DNA from: Mycobacterium sp. 852013-51886_SCH5428379
GTDB lineage: Bacteria > Actinomycetota > Actinomycetes > Mycobacteriales > Mycobacteriaceae
Length of the DNA: 64,000 nucleotides
Direction: 5' to 3'
Assembly: GCF_001665575.1 (NCBI RefSeq)
Contig: NZ_LZSU01000011.1
Span: 1 to 64,000 of the forward strand
The first letter of the stretch is position 1. The number at the start of each line of letters is the position of its first letter. Shown piece by piece: positions 8,329-17,554 of the stretch. The notes beneath the pieces are model-generated. The model was not told the DNA's origin, made no database searches, and saw nothing but the letters and a program-made list of their open reading frames with translations. The translations under genes and the position numbers were made by a program.

Positions 8329-9732
8329 TCACCCGATCCGGGGCCAGGGTCTGGCCTCTTCCAGCTCGTAGGCCAGGCCGAGCAGGCGGGCCTCCTGACC
8401 GGCGGTCGAGCTGAACATCATGCCCACGGGGAGTCCACCCTCGGACACCCCGAGCGGCAACGAGATCGCGGGATCGCCGGTGGCGTTCTGCAGCGGCGTG
8501 AAGGCCACCCAGTCGACGAGCCGCTCGATGATCTGCTCGTAATCCGCGGTCGGGTCGAGATGCCCGATGCGTGGCGGGGCCTCGGCCAGTGTGGGCATCA
8601 GCACGACGTCGTAGTCGGCGGACAGGCGCTCGGTGATGCGCCGGATACGCGCCAGCCGAGCGGTCGCCAGGGGTAGCCGGTGCAGGTTGCGGCCGGCGAA
8701 CCGCTCGAGGCCCAGCGTCAGGTTGTCCAGGCGGGTGCGATCGAAGCCGGGGCCGAACGACCGGCGCCCGCCCCGCACCAGGGCGAAGGCCAGAAACGCC
8801 CAGTAGAGCAGGAAGTCGTCCATGAACCGGGCGGGTACCGGGTTGCCGATCGGGGTGACGCGGTGCCCGAGTTCCTCTAGAAGCGCAGCGGTCTTCATCG
8901 TCTGCTCGGTCACATCTGAGGAAGCTTGGCGGGCAATGGATTCCGTGCACACCGCGATCCGCAACCGTGCCGGTGCGGGTCCGGTGACATCCCCGACGAG
9001 CGGCAGCTTGGGATTGCGGTACACCCGTTCCATCTCCCGATAGAACGCGGCGGTGTCCCGCACCGAGCGGGTGACCACGCCGTTGGCGACGATCCGTAGC
9101 GGCATCTGCCGCATGTCGCGGTCCAGCGGCAACCGGCCGCGGCTCGGCTTGAGCCCGACGAGTCCGTTGCACGAGGCGGGGATGCGAATGGAGCCGCCGC
9201 CGTCATTCGCGTGGGCGATCGGCACGACGCCCGCCGCGACGAAGGCACCGGATCCGGACGAGGAGGCACCGGCGGTGTGCTCGGGGTTCCATGGGTTGCG
9301 GACCGGGCCGAGGCGGGGATGCTCGGCCGAGGCGGAGAAACCGAACTCGGAGAGCCGCGTCTTGCCCAGCGGCACCAGCCCGGTGGACAGATAGTCGCGG
9401 GCGAAATCGCCGTCGAGCGCCGACGGCCGGGGCTCCCAGGCGTCCGTGCCGTTCATCGTGGGCATATCGGCGACCGCGACGTTGTCCTTGATGTAGGTGG
9501 GGACGCCGTCGAAGAACCCGCCGTAGGGGCGCGGCGCGTCGGCACGGGCGCGGGCGCGGTCGTACGCCTCGTAGGCCAGTCCGTTCAGGGCCGGGTTGAC
9601 CGCCTCGGTACGTGCGATCGCCGCGTCCACGAGCTCCCGGCGCGACACCTCACCGTCGCGCAGGGCCTCGACGATCCCGACGGCGTCCCGGGCGCCCAGT
9701 GCGTCGTCACCGAAGGCGTTGATTCGTTCCAT
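8329..9732 (-). CDS. amiC: Amidase (amidase signature family), AmiC-like
   Basis: Hydrolyses amide bonds in the cytosol; the natural substrate is unknown. Length is 467 aa. The Ser-cisSer-Lys triad regions are all present: Lys in YIKDN near residue 80, the Gly/Ser-rich GASSSGSGA near 156, and the nucleophile block GGSIRIPAS near 179. Its position directly downstream of tsf matches M. tuberculosis amiC (Rv2888c as recalled). A strong tsf terminator separates the two, so it should have its own promoter. Confidence 0.88.
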   Translation of the reverse strand: MERINAFGDDALGARDAVGIVEALRDGEVSRRELVDAAIARTEAVNPALNGLAYEAYDRARARADAPRPYGGFFDGVPTYIKDNVAVADMPTMNGTDAWEPRPSALDGDFARDYLSTGLVPLGKTRLSEFGFSASAEHPRLGPVRNPWNPEHTAGASSSGSGAFVAAGVVPIAHANDGGGSIRIPASCNGLVGLKPSRGRLPLDRDMRQMPLRIVANGVVTRSVRDTAAFYREMERVYRNPKLPLVGDVTGPAPARLRIAVCTESIARQASSDVTEQTMKTAALLEELGHRVTPIGNPVPARFMDDFLLYWAFLAFALVRGGRRSFGPGFDRTRLDNLTLGLERFAGRNLHRLPLATARLARIRRITERLSADYDVVLMPTLAEAPPRIGHLDPTADYEQIIERLVDWVAFTPLQNATGDPAISLPLGVSEGGLPVGMMFSSTAGQEARLLGLAYELEEARPWPRIG

Positions 9733-9780
9733 CCCGCTGACGGTACCAAGCCGTACCGCTCGGCCGGGTGCACCTACGCG

Positions 9781-9817
9781 AAAGCCCCCGGAACCGCCGC
9801 GTGGTTCCGGGGGCTTT
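9781..9817 (-). terminator. tsf terminator hairpin
   Basis: A perfect 15-bp inverted repeat (AAAGCCCCCGGAACC at 9781-9795 and its complement at 9803-9817) has a 7-base loop and A/T ends on both sides. It lies 11 bases after the tsf stop and before the amidase gene. Symmetry would let it work in both directions, but genes on both sides read leftward. Confidence 0.85.
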
Positions 9818-9828
9818 GCGACGGTCGA

Positions 9829-10644
9829 TCAGGCCTGGCCGACCTCGAAGCGCACGAAGCGGGTGACAGTGACACCGGCCTCGTCGAGCAGCGCCTTCAC
9901 CGACTTCTTGTTGTCGGACACCGACGGCTGGTCGAGCAGCACGACGTCCTTGAAGAAACCGGTCACGCGGCCCTCGACGATCTTGGGCAGCGCCTGCTCG
10001 GGCTTGCCCTCGTTGCGGGCAGTCTCCTCGGCGATGCGACGCTCATTGGCGACGAGGTCCTCCGGCACGTCCTCACGGGTGAGGTACTTGGCCTTCAGGG
10101 CGGCGATCTGCAGCGCGACCGCGTGGGCAGCGCCCTGATCGTCGCCCTCGTACTCGACCAGCACGCCGACGGCCGGCGGCAGATCCGCGGCACGCTTGTG
10201 CAGGTAGGTCTCGACCTTGCCGTCGAAGTACGCGGCACGACGCAGTTCGAGCTTCTCGCCGATCTTCGCGCTCAGGTCCGCGATCAGCTGCTCGACCGTG
10301 GAGTCACCGGCCTTCGCTGCCTTGAGCGCGTCGACGTCCTGCGACTTCGACTCGGCGGCGGCCGTCACGATCTGATCAGCCAGCGCCTGGAACTCCGCAT
10401 TCTTCGCGACGAAGTCGGTCTCGGAGTTGAGCTCGATCAGCGCGCCGTTCTTCGCGGCCACCAGACCTTCGGCGGTCGCGCGCTCCGCGCGCTTGCCGAC
10501 GTCCTTGGCGCCCTTGATGCGCAGCAATTCGACAGCTTTGTCGAAATCGCCGTCGGAGTCGACGAGCGCGTTCTTGCTCGCCATCATGCCGGCGCCGGTC
10601 AGCTCCCGAAGTCGCTTGACCTCGGCAGCGGTGTAGTTCGCCAT
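9829..10644 (-). CDS. tsf: Elongation factor Ts
   Basis: Guanine-nucleotide exchange factor for EF-Tu in translation elongation. The 271-aa length matches mycobacterial EF-Ts. The N-terminal UBA-like domain ([13 protein letters not shown] near residue 9) and the core motif [12 protein letters not shown] near 75 are diagnostic. The ATG at MANYTAAEV is chosen because homologues begin there; the frame is open further upstream. It lies 20 bases after rpsB, the universal rpsB-tsf operon, and ends at a strong terminator. Confidence 0.98.
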   Translation of the reverse strand: MANYTAAEVKRLRELTGAGMMASKNALVDSDGDFDKAVELLRIKGAKDVGKRAERATAEGLVAAKNGALIELNSETDFVAKNAEFQALADQIVTAAAESKSQDVDALKAAKAGDSTVEQLIADLSAKIGEKLELRRAAYFDGKVETYLHKRAADLPPAVGVLVEYEGDDQGAAHAVALQIAALKAKYLTREDVPEDLVANERRIAEETARNEGKPEQALPKIVEGRVTGFFKDVVLLDQPSVSDNKKSVKALLDEAGVTVTRFVRFEVGQA

Positions 10645-10664
10645 TTCAGCCTTCCCTGTATGCC

Positions 10665-11519
10665 CTATGGGTTCTGGGCAACGGTCGGTTCGGTTTGGAT
10701 ATCGGCCTCGGGGGTGCCGGGCTCGGCACCCGCGGCCGTCGGGGAAGCGGTCGCGGTCGCGCCGGCGAGCAGCTCCTGCTCCCACTCGGCGAGCGGCTCG
10801 GCGGCCTGACCGGCCTCGGCCTTGCTGCCGCCGGAGCGGGCCTGCAGACCCTCGGCGACCGCCGCGGCGATGACCTTGGTCAGCAGCGCGGCCGAGCGGA
10901 TCGCATCGTCGTTACCCGGGATCGGGTAGTCCACGACGTCGGGATCGCAGTTGGTGTCCAGGATCGCGATGACCGGGATGTTGAGCTTGCGTGCTTCGGC
11001 GACCGCGAGATGCTCCTTGTTGGTGTCGACGACCCAGATCGCCGACGGGACCTTCTGCATGTCCCGGATACCGCCGAGGCTGCGCTCGAGCTTGTTCTTC
11101 TCGCGGGTCAGCATCAGGATTTCCTTCTTGGTGCGACCCTCGAAGCCCCCGGTCTGCTCCATCGCCTCGAGCTCCTTCATCCGCTGGAGGCGCTTGTGGA
11201 CGGTGGAGAAGTTGGTGAGCATGCCACCCAGCCAGCGCTGGTTGACGTAGGGCATGCCGACGCGGGTGGACTCCTCGGCGATCGACTCCTGAGCCTGCTT
11301 CTTGGTGCCGACGAAGAGCACGGTGCCGCCGTGGGCGACCGTCTCCTTGACGAACTCGAAGGCCTTGTCGATGTAGGTCAGCGTCTGCTGCAGATCGATG
11401 ATGTAGATGCCGTTGCGGTCGGTGAAGATGAACCGCTTCATCTTGGGATTCCAGCGTCGGGTCTGATGCCCGAAATGAGCGCCGCTGTCGAGCAGCTGCT
11501 TCATGGTCACAACAGCCAT
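10665..11519 (-). CDS. rpsB: 30S ribosomal protein S2
   Basis: Small-subunit ribosomal protein needed for S1 binding and mRNA docking. The 284 aa include the S2 motifs [20 protein letters not shown] at the N-terminus and [19 protein letters not shown] near residue 195. The Ala/Glu-rich tail (from about 230) is typical of actinobacteria. It is the first gene of rpsB-tsf. An AAAGGA ribosome site lies 11 bases before the ATG. Confidence 0.98.
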   Translation of the reverse strand: MAVVTMKQLLDSGAHFGHQTRRWNPKMKRFIFTDRNGIYIIDLQQTLTYIDKAFEFVKETVAHGGTVLFVGTKKQAQESIAEESTRVGMPYVNQRWLGGMLTNFSTVHKRLQRMKELEAMEQTGGFEGRTKKEILMLTREKNKLERSLGGIRDMQKVPSAIWVVDTNKEHLAVAEARKLNIPVIAILDTNCDPDVVDYPIPGNDDAIRSAALLTKVIAAAVAEGLQARSGGSKAEAGQAAEPLAEWEQELLAGATATASPTAAGAEPGTPEADIQTEPTVAQNP

Positions 11520-11797
11520 GGTTAGGCCAGTCCTTTTACTTGTCGGTTGCCGCCCAGCGTCGGGTGATGCCGGGCCCTGGTGACTGCGGGACGCCGGACC
11601 CGCCCGAGGGCGAGACCGCCGGCATCCGGGTACGAACCTCGTAGAGGTCGTGTGCAGACACGCGAAGTCAGCCCGCGCAAGCGAGCTGCAGCGAGAAGTT
11701 TACACCCTCAGAACAGGTGCTTTGTCCCCAGCGGGCGATGCCTCCACAGGTCGCGGCGCCGGGTCTGGCTCTACCTGCGTCGAGCCCGTGAACTGGG
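11520..11797. promoter_or_regulatory. Divergent control region between rpsB and the M23 peptidase gene
   Basis: This 278-base region is the rpsB leader on the minus strand. A candidate -10 TAAACT sits at 11702-11697 on that strand, which would give an rpsB leader of about 170 nucleotides, long enough for S2 autoregulation. No clear -35 is visible. On the plus strand nothing better than a weak promoter for the peptidase gene could be found. Confidence 0.35.
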
Positions 11798-12289
11798 GTG
11801 ATGCGGCTTCTCACGCTACTGCTGACACTCACCGTGGCGCTGGCCGCCCCGGTGGGCGCCGACGACGGTCGGCTGGAGTGGCCCCTGCGGCCGCGACCCG
11901 CGGTAATGCGGATCTTCGACCCTCCTGCGGTGAAGTGGCAGTCGGGACATCGGGGCGTCGATCTGGCGGCGCGGGAAAGTCAGATCGTCCATGCGGCGCG
12001 GGCCGGCACCGTGGTGTTCGCCGGGCAGTTGGCGGGTCGGCCGCTGGTGTCGGTGGCCCATCCCGGCGGGCTGCGGACCACCTACGAACCGGTCAGCCCG
12101 GCGGTACGCGCAGGTCAGCAGGTCGGGGCGGGCGCGGTGCTCGGCGCGGTGATGTCCGGGCACGCGGGCTGCGGGGCGGCGGCCTGCTTGCACTGGGGCG
12201 CGATGTGGGGGCCGTCGTCGCGAGCCGATTACGTCGATCCGCTGGGCCTGCTCGACGAGACGGAGATCCGGCTCAAACCGCTGCGCTGA
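11798..12289 (+). CDS. Secreted M23-family peptidase domain protein
   Basis: A 163-aa exported protein. It starts with a clear Sec signal peptide (LLTLLLTLTVALAAPVGADD, cleavage near residue 22) followed by a compact LytM/M23 fold. HRGVDLAA near residue 51 and the terminal LHWG near 129 carry the zinc-binding residues; the usual N-terminal GxxxH spacing looks compressed. M23 enzymes cut peptidoglycan cross-links. It corresponds to Rv2891 beside rpsB in M. tuberculosis. Start codons GTG and ATG are adjacent; the GTG is given, and the ATG one codon later is equally likely. Confidence 0.82.
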   Translation: MMRLLTLLLTLTVALAAPVGADDGRLEWPLRPRPAVMRIFDPPAVKWQSGHRGVDLAARESQIVHAARAGTVVFAGQLAGRPLVSVAHPGGLRTTYEPVSPAVRAGQQVGAGAVLGAVMSGHAGCGAAACLHWGAMWGPSSRADYVDPLGLLDETEIRLKPLR

Positions 12290-12304
12290 GATACCTGAGG
12301 CGCC

Positions 12305-12390
12305 TCGAGTGTGCACCCATGGCGTCGAGCGTGCGCCCACGGCGAAGAAGCCGCCTGCGCCCCGCCCTGCGTACACACTCGACGCCATGG
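12305..12390. repeat. Tandem 20-mer plus inverted copy over the LLM gene start
   Basis: Two adjacent 20-base units (12305-12324 and 12325-12344) match at 17 positions. A 13-base perfect inverted copy (CCATGGCGTCGAG at 12317-12329, complement at 12378-12390) spans the ATG of the LLM oxidoreductase gene. The mRNA could fold with the start codon in a stem. Confidence 0.6.
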
Positions 12391-13388
12391 CTTCACACTC
12401 GATCGCGGACGACAGTCACCGCGGGCGCCGGCCGCGGTTCGGCCTGACGACTGCGCTTGCCCGCAACGGCGCCCAGACCCGGCAGTTCGCCCGCGCGGTG
12501 GAAGCCGCAGGGTTCGACGTGCTGACATTCGCCGACCACCTGATGCCCGCAGTCGCACCCTTCGTCGGAGCCACGGCGGCGGCGGTGGCCACCGAACGGC
12601 TTCGCGTCGGAACGCTGGTGCTGAACAACGACTTCCGCCATCCCGTCGAGACCGCGCGGGAGGCGGCCGGGGTGGCGATGGTCTCCGACGGGCGGTTCGA
12701 ACTGGGGCTGGGTGCCGGTCACATGAAGTCCGAGTACGACGCCGCCGGCCTTCCCTTCGCCGAGGGCGCGGTCCGCGTGAGCCGTCTCGAGGAGTCGGCC
12801 GGCATCGTTCGCGCGCTCCTCGACGGGGTGGCCGTGGACACCGCCGGAGCGCACTACCGGGTGCACGCCGACGCCGGCGCGCTGTTGCCGCTACCCGCGC
12901 AGAGGGTGCCGATGCTGATCGGCGGCAACGGCGAGCGGGTGTTGAGGCTGGTCGGCCGCCTGGCAGACATCGCCGGTTTCGCGGGGATCACCCACAACCA
13001 CGACGCGACGAAAGTGCGGTTGACGCACTTCGGGCCGGAGGGTCTTCAGAACCGCATCGCGGTGGTGCGCGACGCGGCGGGCGATCGGTTCGACCAGATC
13101 GAGCTGAACGCGCTGATCCAGGCGGTCGTCGTCACCGATGACCGTGCAGCCGCAGCGGCGGAGCTGGCCGCCGCCTTCGGCGGTGTGTCGGCCGAGGACC
13201 TGCTCGCGTCTCCGTTCGTGTTGCTCGGGAGCCATGCTCAGATGGCAGACGCGCTGACCGAACGGCAGCGCCGGTTCGGAGTCTCCTACTGGACGGTGTT
13301 CGACGAATGGGGCGGCCGCGCGTCGGCGATGTCCGACATGGCGGAAGTGATCGCGCTGCTGCACGATCAGGCCCGCGGATGGGCCTGA
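12387..13388 (+). CDS. LLM-class F420-dependent oxidoreductase
   Basis: A 333-aa luciferase-like (TIM-barrel) protein of the type that uses coenzyme F420 in mycobacteria. The N-terminal pattern [11 protein letters not shown] and [17 protein letters not shown], then [18 protein letters not shown] and [21 protein letters not shown], is typical of this subfamily. The syntenic counterpart is Rv2893. The ATG at MASHSIADD was chosen over upstream in-frame codons because upstream sequence is repeat DNA. No Shine-Dalgarno is visible and the ATG lies inside an inverted repeat. Its 3' end overlaps the convergent xerC end by 22 bases. The substrate is unknown. Confidence 0.87.
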   Translation: MASHSIADDSHRGRRPRFGLTTALARNGAQTRQFARAVEAAGFDVLTFADHLMPAVAPFVGATAAAVATERLRVGTLVLNNDFRHPVETAREAAGVAMVSDGRFELGLGAGHMKSEYDAAGLPFAEGAVRVSRLEESAGIVRALLDGVAVDTAGAHYRVHADAGALLPLPAQRVPMLIGGNGERVLRLVGRLADIAGFAGITHNHDATKVRLTHFGPEGLQNRIAVVRDAAGDRFDQIELNALIQAVVVTDDRAAAAAELAAAFGGVSAEDLLASPFVLLGSHAQMADALTERQRRFGVSYWTVFDEWGGRASAMSDMAEVIALLHDQARGWA

Positions 13389-14278
13389 TCGTGGACTGCC
13401 CGCAGCCGAGCCACGGTGACGTGGGTGTAGAGCTGCGTGGTGGCCAGCGTCGAGTGCCCGAGCAGCTCCTGGACGATGCGCAGGTCCGCGCCGCCTTCCA
13501 AGAGATGGGTGGCGGCGCTGTGCCGCAGGCCGTGCGGCCCGATGTCAGGGGCGCCGTCGACCGCGCCGATGGTCTGGTGCACGACGGTGCGGGCCTGCCG
13601 CGGGTCGAGGCGTCCGCCGCGGGCGCCGAGCAACAGCGCGGGTCCGGACTGCGGTGTGGCCAGGGCAGGTCTGCCGTCGGACAGCCAGGAGCGCACGGCC
13701 GTTTCGGCGGGCTCCCCGAACGGGACGGTGCGCTGACGGTTGCCCTTGCCGAGCACCCGCAGCACCCGTCGGGAGGTGTCGACGTCGTCGACGTCGAGGC
13801 CGCACAGTTCGCTGACGCGGATTCCGGTCGCGTACAACAGCTCCACGATCAACCGGTCCCGCAACGCCATCGGATCACCCTGTTGGGCACCGGAATTCGC
13901 TGCTGCCATCGCGTCAAGGGCCTGGTCGCGGCGCAGCACCGCGGGTAGGGTGCGGCGCGCTTTGGGCAGCTGCAGGCGGGCTGCCGGGTCGGTCGACATC
14001 AGTCCACGCCTGCAGGCCCATGCGGTGAAGGTCTTCACCGCCGAGGTGCGGCGGGCGAGGGTGGTGCGCGCCGCCCCGTCCCCCGCTTGCGCCGCCAGCC
14101 ACGCGCGCAGCAGTGGCAGGGTGAGGTTGCGTGGACCCGGGTCGGGCACCCGCTGCGCGGCAAAGGCGAACAGCGACCGCAGATCGGCGAGATAGGCGCG
14201 ACGGGTGTGAGCCGAGCGGCCACGTTCGAGTGCGAGGTAGTCGTCGAACTCCTCGAGTACTGCGTCGATCGCCGCCAC
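13367..14278 (-). CDS. xerC: Tyrosine recombinase XerC
   Basis: Site-specific recombinase that, with XerD, resolves chromosome dimers at dif. The 303 aa hold an N-terminal SAM-like core-binding domain ([18 protein letters not shown] near residue 17) and the catalytic domain. Catalytic residues are in GIRVSELCG (Arg, about 151), [18 protein letters not shown] (His/Arg, about 245) and [15 protein letters not shown] (His and nucleophile Tyr, about 278). The start is GTG. Rv2894c is the M. tuberculosis counterpart. Confidence 0.95.
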   Translation of the reverse strand: MAAIDAVLEEFDDYLALERGRSAHTRRAYLADLRSLFAFAAQRVPDPGPRNLTLPLLRAWLAAQAGDGAARTTLARRTSAVKTFTAWACRRGLMSTDPAARLQLPKARRTLPAVLRRDQALDAMAAANSGAQQGDPMALRDRLIVELLYATGIRVSELCGLDVDDVDTSRRVLRVLGKGNRQRTVPFGEPAETAVRSWLSDGRPALATPQSGPALLLGARGGRLDPRQARTVVHQTIGAVDGAPDIGPHGLRHSAATHLLEGGADLRIVQELLGHSTLATTQLYTHVTVARLRAVHDQAHPRA

Positions 14279-14310
14279 ACCCTTACCGTTGCGGCGGGCT
14301 CAGCGGCTGT

Positions 14311-15471
14311 CTAGCCGACGCGCCGCAGCGTGTCCGGGGTGAGATCGGCCAGGGTCGGATAGCCGTCGACCGCCATGATCAGGTCCGCCTCGGCGAGCAG
14401 CGAGCGCAGCACGTGCACCACACCCGCCTGTCCGCCGAGCGCCAACCCGTAGGCGTAGGGCCTGCCGATCCCGACGGCGGTGGCACCCAGTGCGAGCGCT
14501 TTGACGATGTCGGCGCCGTTGCGGATTCCGGAGTCGAACAGCACCGGCAGCCCCTGGGCGGCCTCGATGACGCCGGGCAGGCAGTCGATGGCGGGCAGCC
14601 CGCCGTTGGCCTGGCGGCCGCCGTGGGTGGAGACGTAGATGCCGTCCACACCGCCGTCGGCCGCCCGGCGGGCGTCGTCGGGGTGGCAGATGCCTTTGAG
14701 GATCAGCGGCAGGGTGGTCAGCGACCGCAGCCAGGGCAGGTCGTCCCACGTCAGCGGATTGCCGAACAGCGACACCCACTTCAGGATCGCGGCCTGCATG
14801 TTCTCCTCGGGCGGCTGCGCCAGCCCGGCGCGGAACACCGGATCACTCATGTAGTTCGACAGGCACTTGCCGCGCAGCTGCGGGAAGTTCGACGTCGACA
14901 GGTCGCGGGGCCGCCAGCCGGGGACCCAGGTGTCGAGTGTGACGACGATGCCTTTGTAACCCGCGGCCTCGGCGCGCTGCACGAAACTCGCCGCCAGGTC
15001 GCGATCGGTCGGGGTGTAGAGCTGGAAGAAGCCTGGGGTATCACCAAACTCGGCGGCGACGTCCTCGATGGGGTCCTCGGTGAGGGTGGAGACCATCATC
15101 GGCACGCCGGTCTGCGCGGCCGCCCGTGCGGTGACGAGGTCGCCGTGGCCCTCCTGGCCGCAGATCCCGATGACGCCGATGGGCGCCATGAACACCGGCG
15201 AGGGCAACCTCAGCCCGAACAGGTCGACCGAAAGATCGCGCTCCCGGGTGGCTCGCATCATCCGCGGCACCAGGCCGTAGCTGTCGAAGGCGGTGCGGTT
15301 GACGCGCTGGGTGCGTTCGTCGCCGGCACCCCCGGCGACGTAGGAGTACACCGACGGCGGCATCGCCGCTTCGGCGTTGGCCTCCCACTCCTCGAACGTC
15401 ATCGGCAGGTTCGGCATCACGCCGGACAGGCCCTGTAGATAGATCTCGAACTGGTAGTCGCTGAACGCCAT
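14311..15471 (-). CDS. FMN-dependent lactate 2-monooxygenase-like alpha-hydroxyacid oxidase
   Basis: A 386-aa flavoprotein of the (S)-2-hydroxyacid oxidase family. It follows the M. smegmatis lactate 2-monooxygenase along its length as I recall that sequence ([52 protein letters not shown]-like block). That enzyme converts lactate and O2 to acetate, CO2 and water. The catalytic His is in [11 protein letters not shown] near residue 284. The usual Asn before this His (SNHGGR) is Thr here. FMN-binding blocks [11 protein letters not shown] and [13 protein letters not shown] are intact. It sits between xerC and the SIP gene, which I recall as neighbours in M. tuberculosis. Confidence 0.85.
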   Translation of the reverse strand: MAFSDYQFEIYLQGLSGVMPNLPMTFEEWEANAEAAMPPSVYSYVAGGAGDERTQRVNRTAFDSYGLVPRMMRATRERDLSVDLFGLRLPSPVFMAPIGVIGICGQEGHGDLVTARAAAQTGVPMMVSTLTEDPIEDVAAEFGDTPGFFQLYTPTDRDLAASFVQRAEAAGYKGIVVTLDTWVPGWRPRDLSTSNFPQLRGKCLSNYMSDPVFRAGLAQPPEENMQAAILKWVSLFGNPLTWDDLPWLRSLTTLPLILKGICHPDDARRAADGGVDGIYVSTHGGRQANGGLPAIDCLPGVIEAAQGLPVLFDSGIRNGADIVKALALGATAVGIGRPYAYGLALGGQAGVVHVLRSLLAEADLIMAVDGYPTLADLTPDTLRRVG

Positions 15472-15504
15472 GGTGTTCAGCCTGCCATCGACGAGGGCCC
15501 GGGC

Positions 15505-16359
15505 TCAGGACTCCAGTTTGGCGAGTTGGGCTTTCCACTCGCGGAAAGTCTCCTCGGTGCGGCCGCGCCGCCAGTAACCCGAGATCGACGACGCCCATTT
15601 CGCCTCGACGCCGCGCTCTCTGCGGATGTAGGGCCGCAGGTTGTGCATGACGGCCTGGGCCTCGCCGTGGATGAACACCTGCACCCGGCCCGGCAGCCAC
15701 GCCGTCTCCTTGACGGCCTGGATCAGCGGCGCGTGGTCCCCCGCTACCTCTTCGGGCACGAGGTCCGCGCGACCGCCCCGGTAAATCCAGGAGATGGACA
15801 CTCCCTCGGGGGCGCTGATCGGAATCTGGTCGTCAGGGCCGGCGACCTCGATGAAGGCCTTGCCGACCGCGTCGGACGGCAGTGATTCGATCGCGGCGCT
15901 GATCGCTGGCAGGCCGGCCTCATCGCCGGCGAACAGGTGCCAGTCGGCGGCGGGGTCCGGTGCGTAGGCGCCGCTGGGGCCCATCAGGTACGCCGGATCC
16001 CCGGGTGCCACGGATGCGGCCCACGGTCCCGCGACACCGTGATCGCCGTGGACCACGAAGTCGATCGAGATCTCACGCCGTTCCCCGTCCACCTTGCGCA
16101 CGGTGTACGTCCGCACGGTCGGCTGTTTGGTCTCGGGCAGCTTCTTGAAGCTGTCCAGGGTCAAGGGCCGCTGGAGCCGTGACACGTCGACACCCGCCGG
16201 GACGATCACCAGTTTCACGTACGCGTCGGTGAAGTCGTTGGGCGTGAAGGTGTCGAATCCGGTGCCCTCACCGCCGCCGCCGAACGTCACCCGCACCATG
16301 TGCGGTGCGATCTGCTCGCGGCGAACCACCTCGAACGTGTGCACGGGACGTCCAGCCAC
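15505..16359 (-). CDS. viuB: Siderophore-interacting protein (FAD/NAD(P)H ferric-siderophore reductase, ViuB-like)
   Basis: A cytosolic flavoprotein of 284 aa. The FAD-binding motif RTYTVR lies near residue 82 and the family block DFVVHGDHGVAGPWA near 98. A NAD(P)-binding-like C-terminal domain has LFAGDEAGLPAI near 143 and FIHGEAQAVM near 228. Family members reduce ferric siderophores to release iron. It matches Rv2895c (ViuB). The GTG start has an excellent GGAGGAGA ribosome site. A promoter with an iron-box-like palindrome lies just upstream, consistent with iron control. Confidence 0.9.
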   Translation of the reverse strand: MAGRPVHTFEVVRREQIAPHMVRVTFGGGGEGTGFDTFTPNDFTDAYVKLVIVPAGVDVSRLQRPLTLDSFKKLPETKQPTVRTYTVRKVDGERREISIDFVVHGDHGVAGPWAASVAPGDPAYLMGPSGAYAPDPAADWHLFAGDEAGLPAISAAIESLPSDAVGKAFIEVAGPDDQIPISAPEGVSISWIYRGGRADLVPEEVAGDHAPLIQAVKETAWLPGRVQVFIHGEAQAVMHNLRPYIRRERGVEAKWASSISGYWRRGRTEETFREWKAQLAKLES

Positions 16360-16375
16360 AACTCTCCTCCGCCTC

Positions 16376-16398
16376 GTTAGCTAACCTCATCGACTATA
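16376..16398 (-). promoter_or_regulatory. Promoter with IdeR-box-like palindrome upstream of the SIP gene
   Basis: On the minus strand a -10 TATAGT (16398-16393) is followed by AGGTTAGCTAAC (16387-16376). GTTAGCTAAC is a perfect 10-bp palindrome resembling the IdeR/DtxR core AGGTTAGSCTAACCT but lacking the central base and the right-hand CCT. The position at the start point fits a repressor. The shortened centre makes IdeR binding uncertain. Confidence 0.4.
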
Positions 16399-16423
16399 CG
16401 AGCGGGTCACGCCCGATAGGGGC

Positions 16424-17554
16424 CTACCGTCGCGCGCTCAGCTGCCACCGTCCTTCCCGGTGCATCACCAGCCCGGCCATCTCCAACATCGCCAGCGGTC
16501 CCAGCACCCGATAGGCGGGCATGCCCGCGGCGACGGCGATCTCGTCGGCCGTGCGCGCCGCCCTGGCCGGTAACGCCTCGTAGACCCGGCGCTCGTCGTC
16601 GTCGAGACCGTCGAGTGGTGTCACCGGCCGCTCCTCGGCCGGCGCCAGCTCGCCGACCCGCCCGACCAGCTCGACGACCTCCTCGGCGCGACCCACCAGG
16701 TGCGCCGCACCGTCACGGATCAAGGCATGGCAGCCCATCGACACCGCTGACGTGACCGGCCCCGGCACTGCACACACCGGCCGGCCCAGCGCCGCCGCCC
16801 ACCCCGCCGTGTTCGCCGCCCCGCTGCGCACCCCGGCCTCCACGACCACCGTCGCCCCCGACAACGCGGCCACCAACCGGTTACGCGTGAGGAACCGCAC
16901 CCGCGTCGGCCGCATCCCCGGGGGATACTCACTGATCACCAGGCCGTCCTTCGCCACCCGTCCGAGCAACGCGGTGTGACCGGCGGGATACGGCACGTCC
17001 ACACCTCCGGCGAGCACGGCGACCGTCAGCCCCTCACAAGCCAGCGTCGCCCGGTGCGCCGCCCCGTCGATACCGAAAGCGCCACCCGACACCACCGCGA
17101 CGTCGCGGGCCACCAGACCCGCCGCCAGATCCGCCGCGACGTGTTCGCCGTACGCCGACGCCGCCCGCGTCCCGACGATGGCCGCCGCCCGCCCCGTCAC
17201 ATCGTCGAGTCGTAGGTCGCCGAGCACCCACAGCGCCATCGGCGCATACCCGTGGGGACGCCTGCGCACCTGGTCCCCGCCGAACGCGACGAGGCTCAGC
17301 AGCGGCCACTCGTCGTCGTCCATCGTCACCAACCGCCCACCCAAACGTTGCGCGGTGACGAGATCATCTTCCGCACAATCGATCTCGCGCCGCGCGGTGG
17401 TGTGCCGCAGCACGTCGGCCGGCGCGGTACCACTACGCACCTGTTCGGCGGCGGCGATGACGCCCTCGTCGGCGATCAACGTGGCCAGAGACGGACACGG
17501 CGGTTCGGCCACCCGCGACAGATACGCCCATGCCCGCATGTGCTCGGTCGCCAT
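16424..17554 (-). CDS. dprA: DNA-processing protein DprA
   Basis: Loads RecA on incoming single-stranded DNA in transformable bacteria; its role in mycobacteria is unproved. Length is 376 aa. The Rossmann-like core contains AIVGTRAASAYGEHVA near residue 130, VVSGGAFGIDGAAH near 157 and ISEYPPG near 205. A winged-helix DML1-like C-terminus follows (DEIAVAAGMPAYRVLGPLAMLEMAGLV). The ATG overlaps the comM stop by one base (TGATG), one of a chain of couplings with comM and yraN, matching Rv2896c. Confidence 0.92.
   Translation of the reverse strand: MATEHMRAWAYLSRVAEPPCPSLATLIADEGVIAAAEQVRSGTAPADVLRHTTARREIDCAEDDLVTAQRLGGRLVTMDDDEWPLLSLVAFGGDQVRRRPHGYAPMALWVLGDLRLDDVTGRAAAIVGTRAASAYGEHVAADLAAGLVARDVAVVSGGAFGIDGAAHRATLACEGLTVAVLAGGVDVPYPAGHTALLGRVAKDGLVISEYPPGMRPTRVRFLTRNRLVAALSGATVVVEAGVRSGAANTAGWAAALGRPVCAVPGPVTSAVSMGCHALIRDGAAHLVGRAEEVVELVGRVGELAPAEERPVTPLDGLDDDERRVYEALPARAARTADEIAVAAGMPAYRVLGPLAMLEMAGLVMHREGRWQLSARR

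Noticed and set aside
11580..11801. 73-codon open frame in the rpsB leader
   Set aside because: Almost entirely Arg, Pro and Ala, no ribosome site, no family. The region is better explained as leader and promoter.
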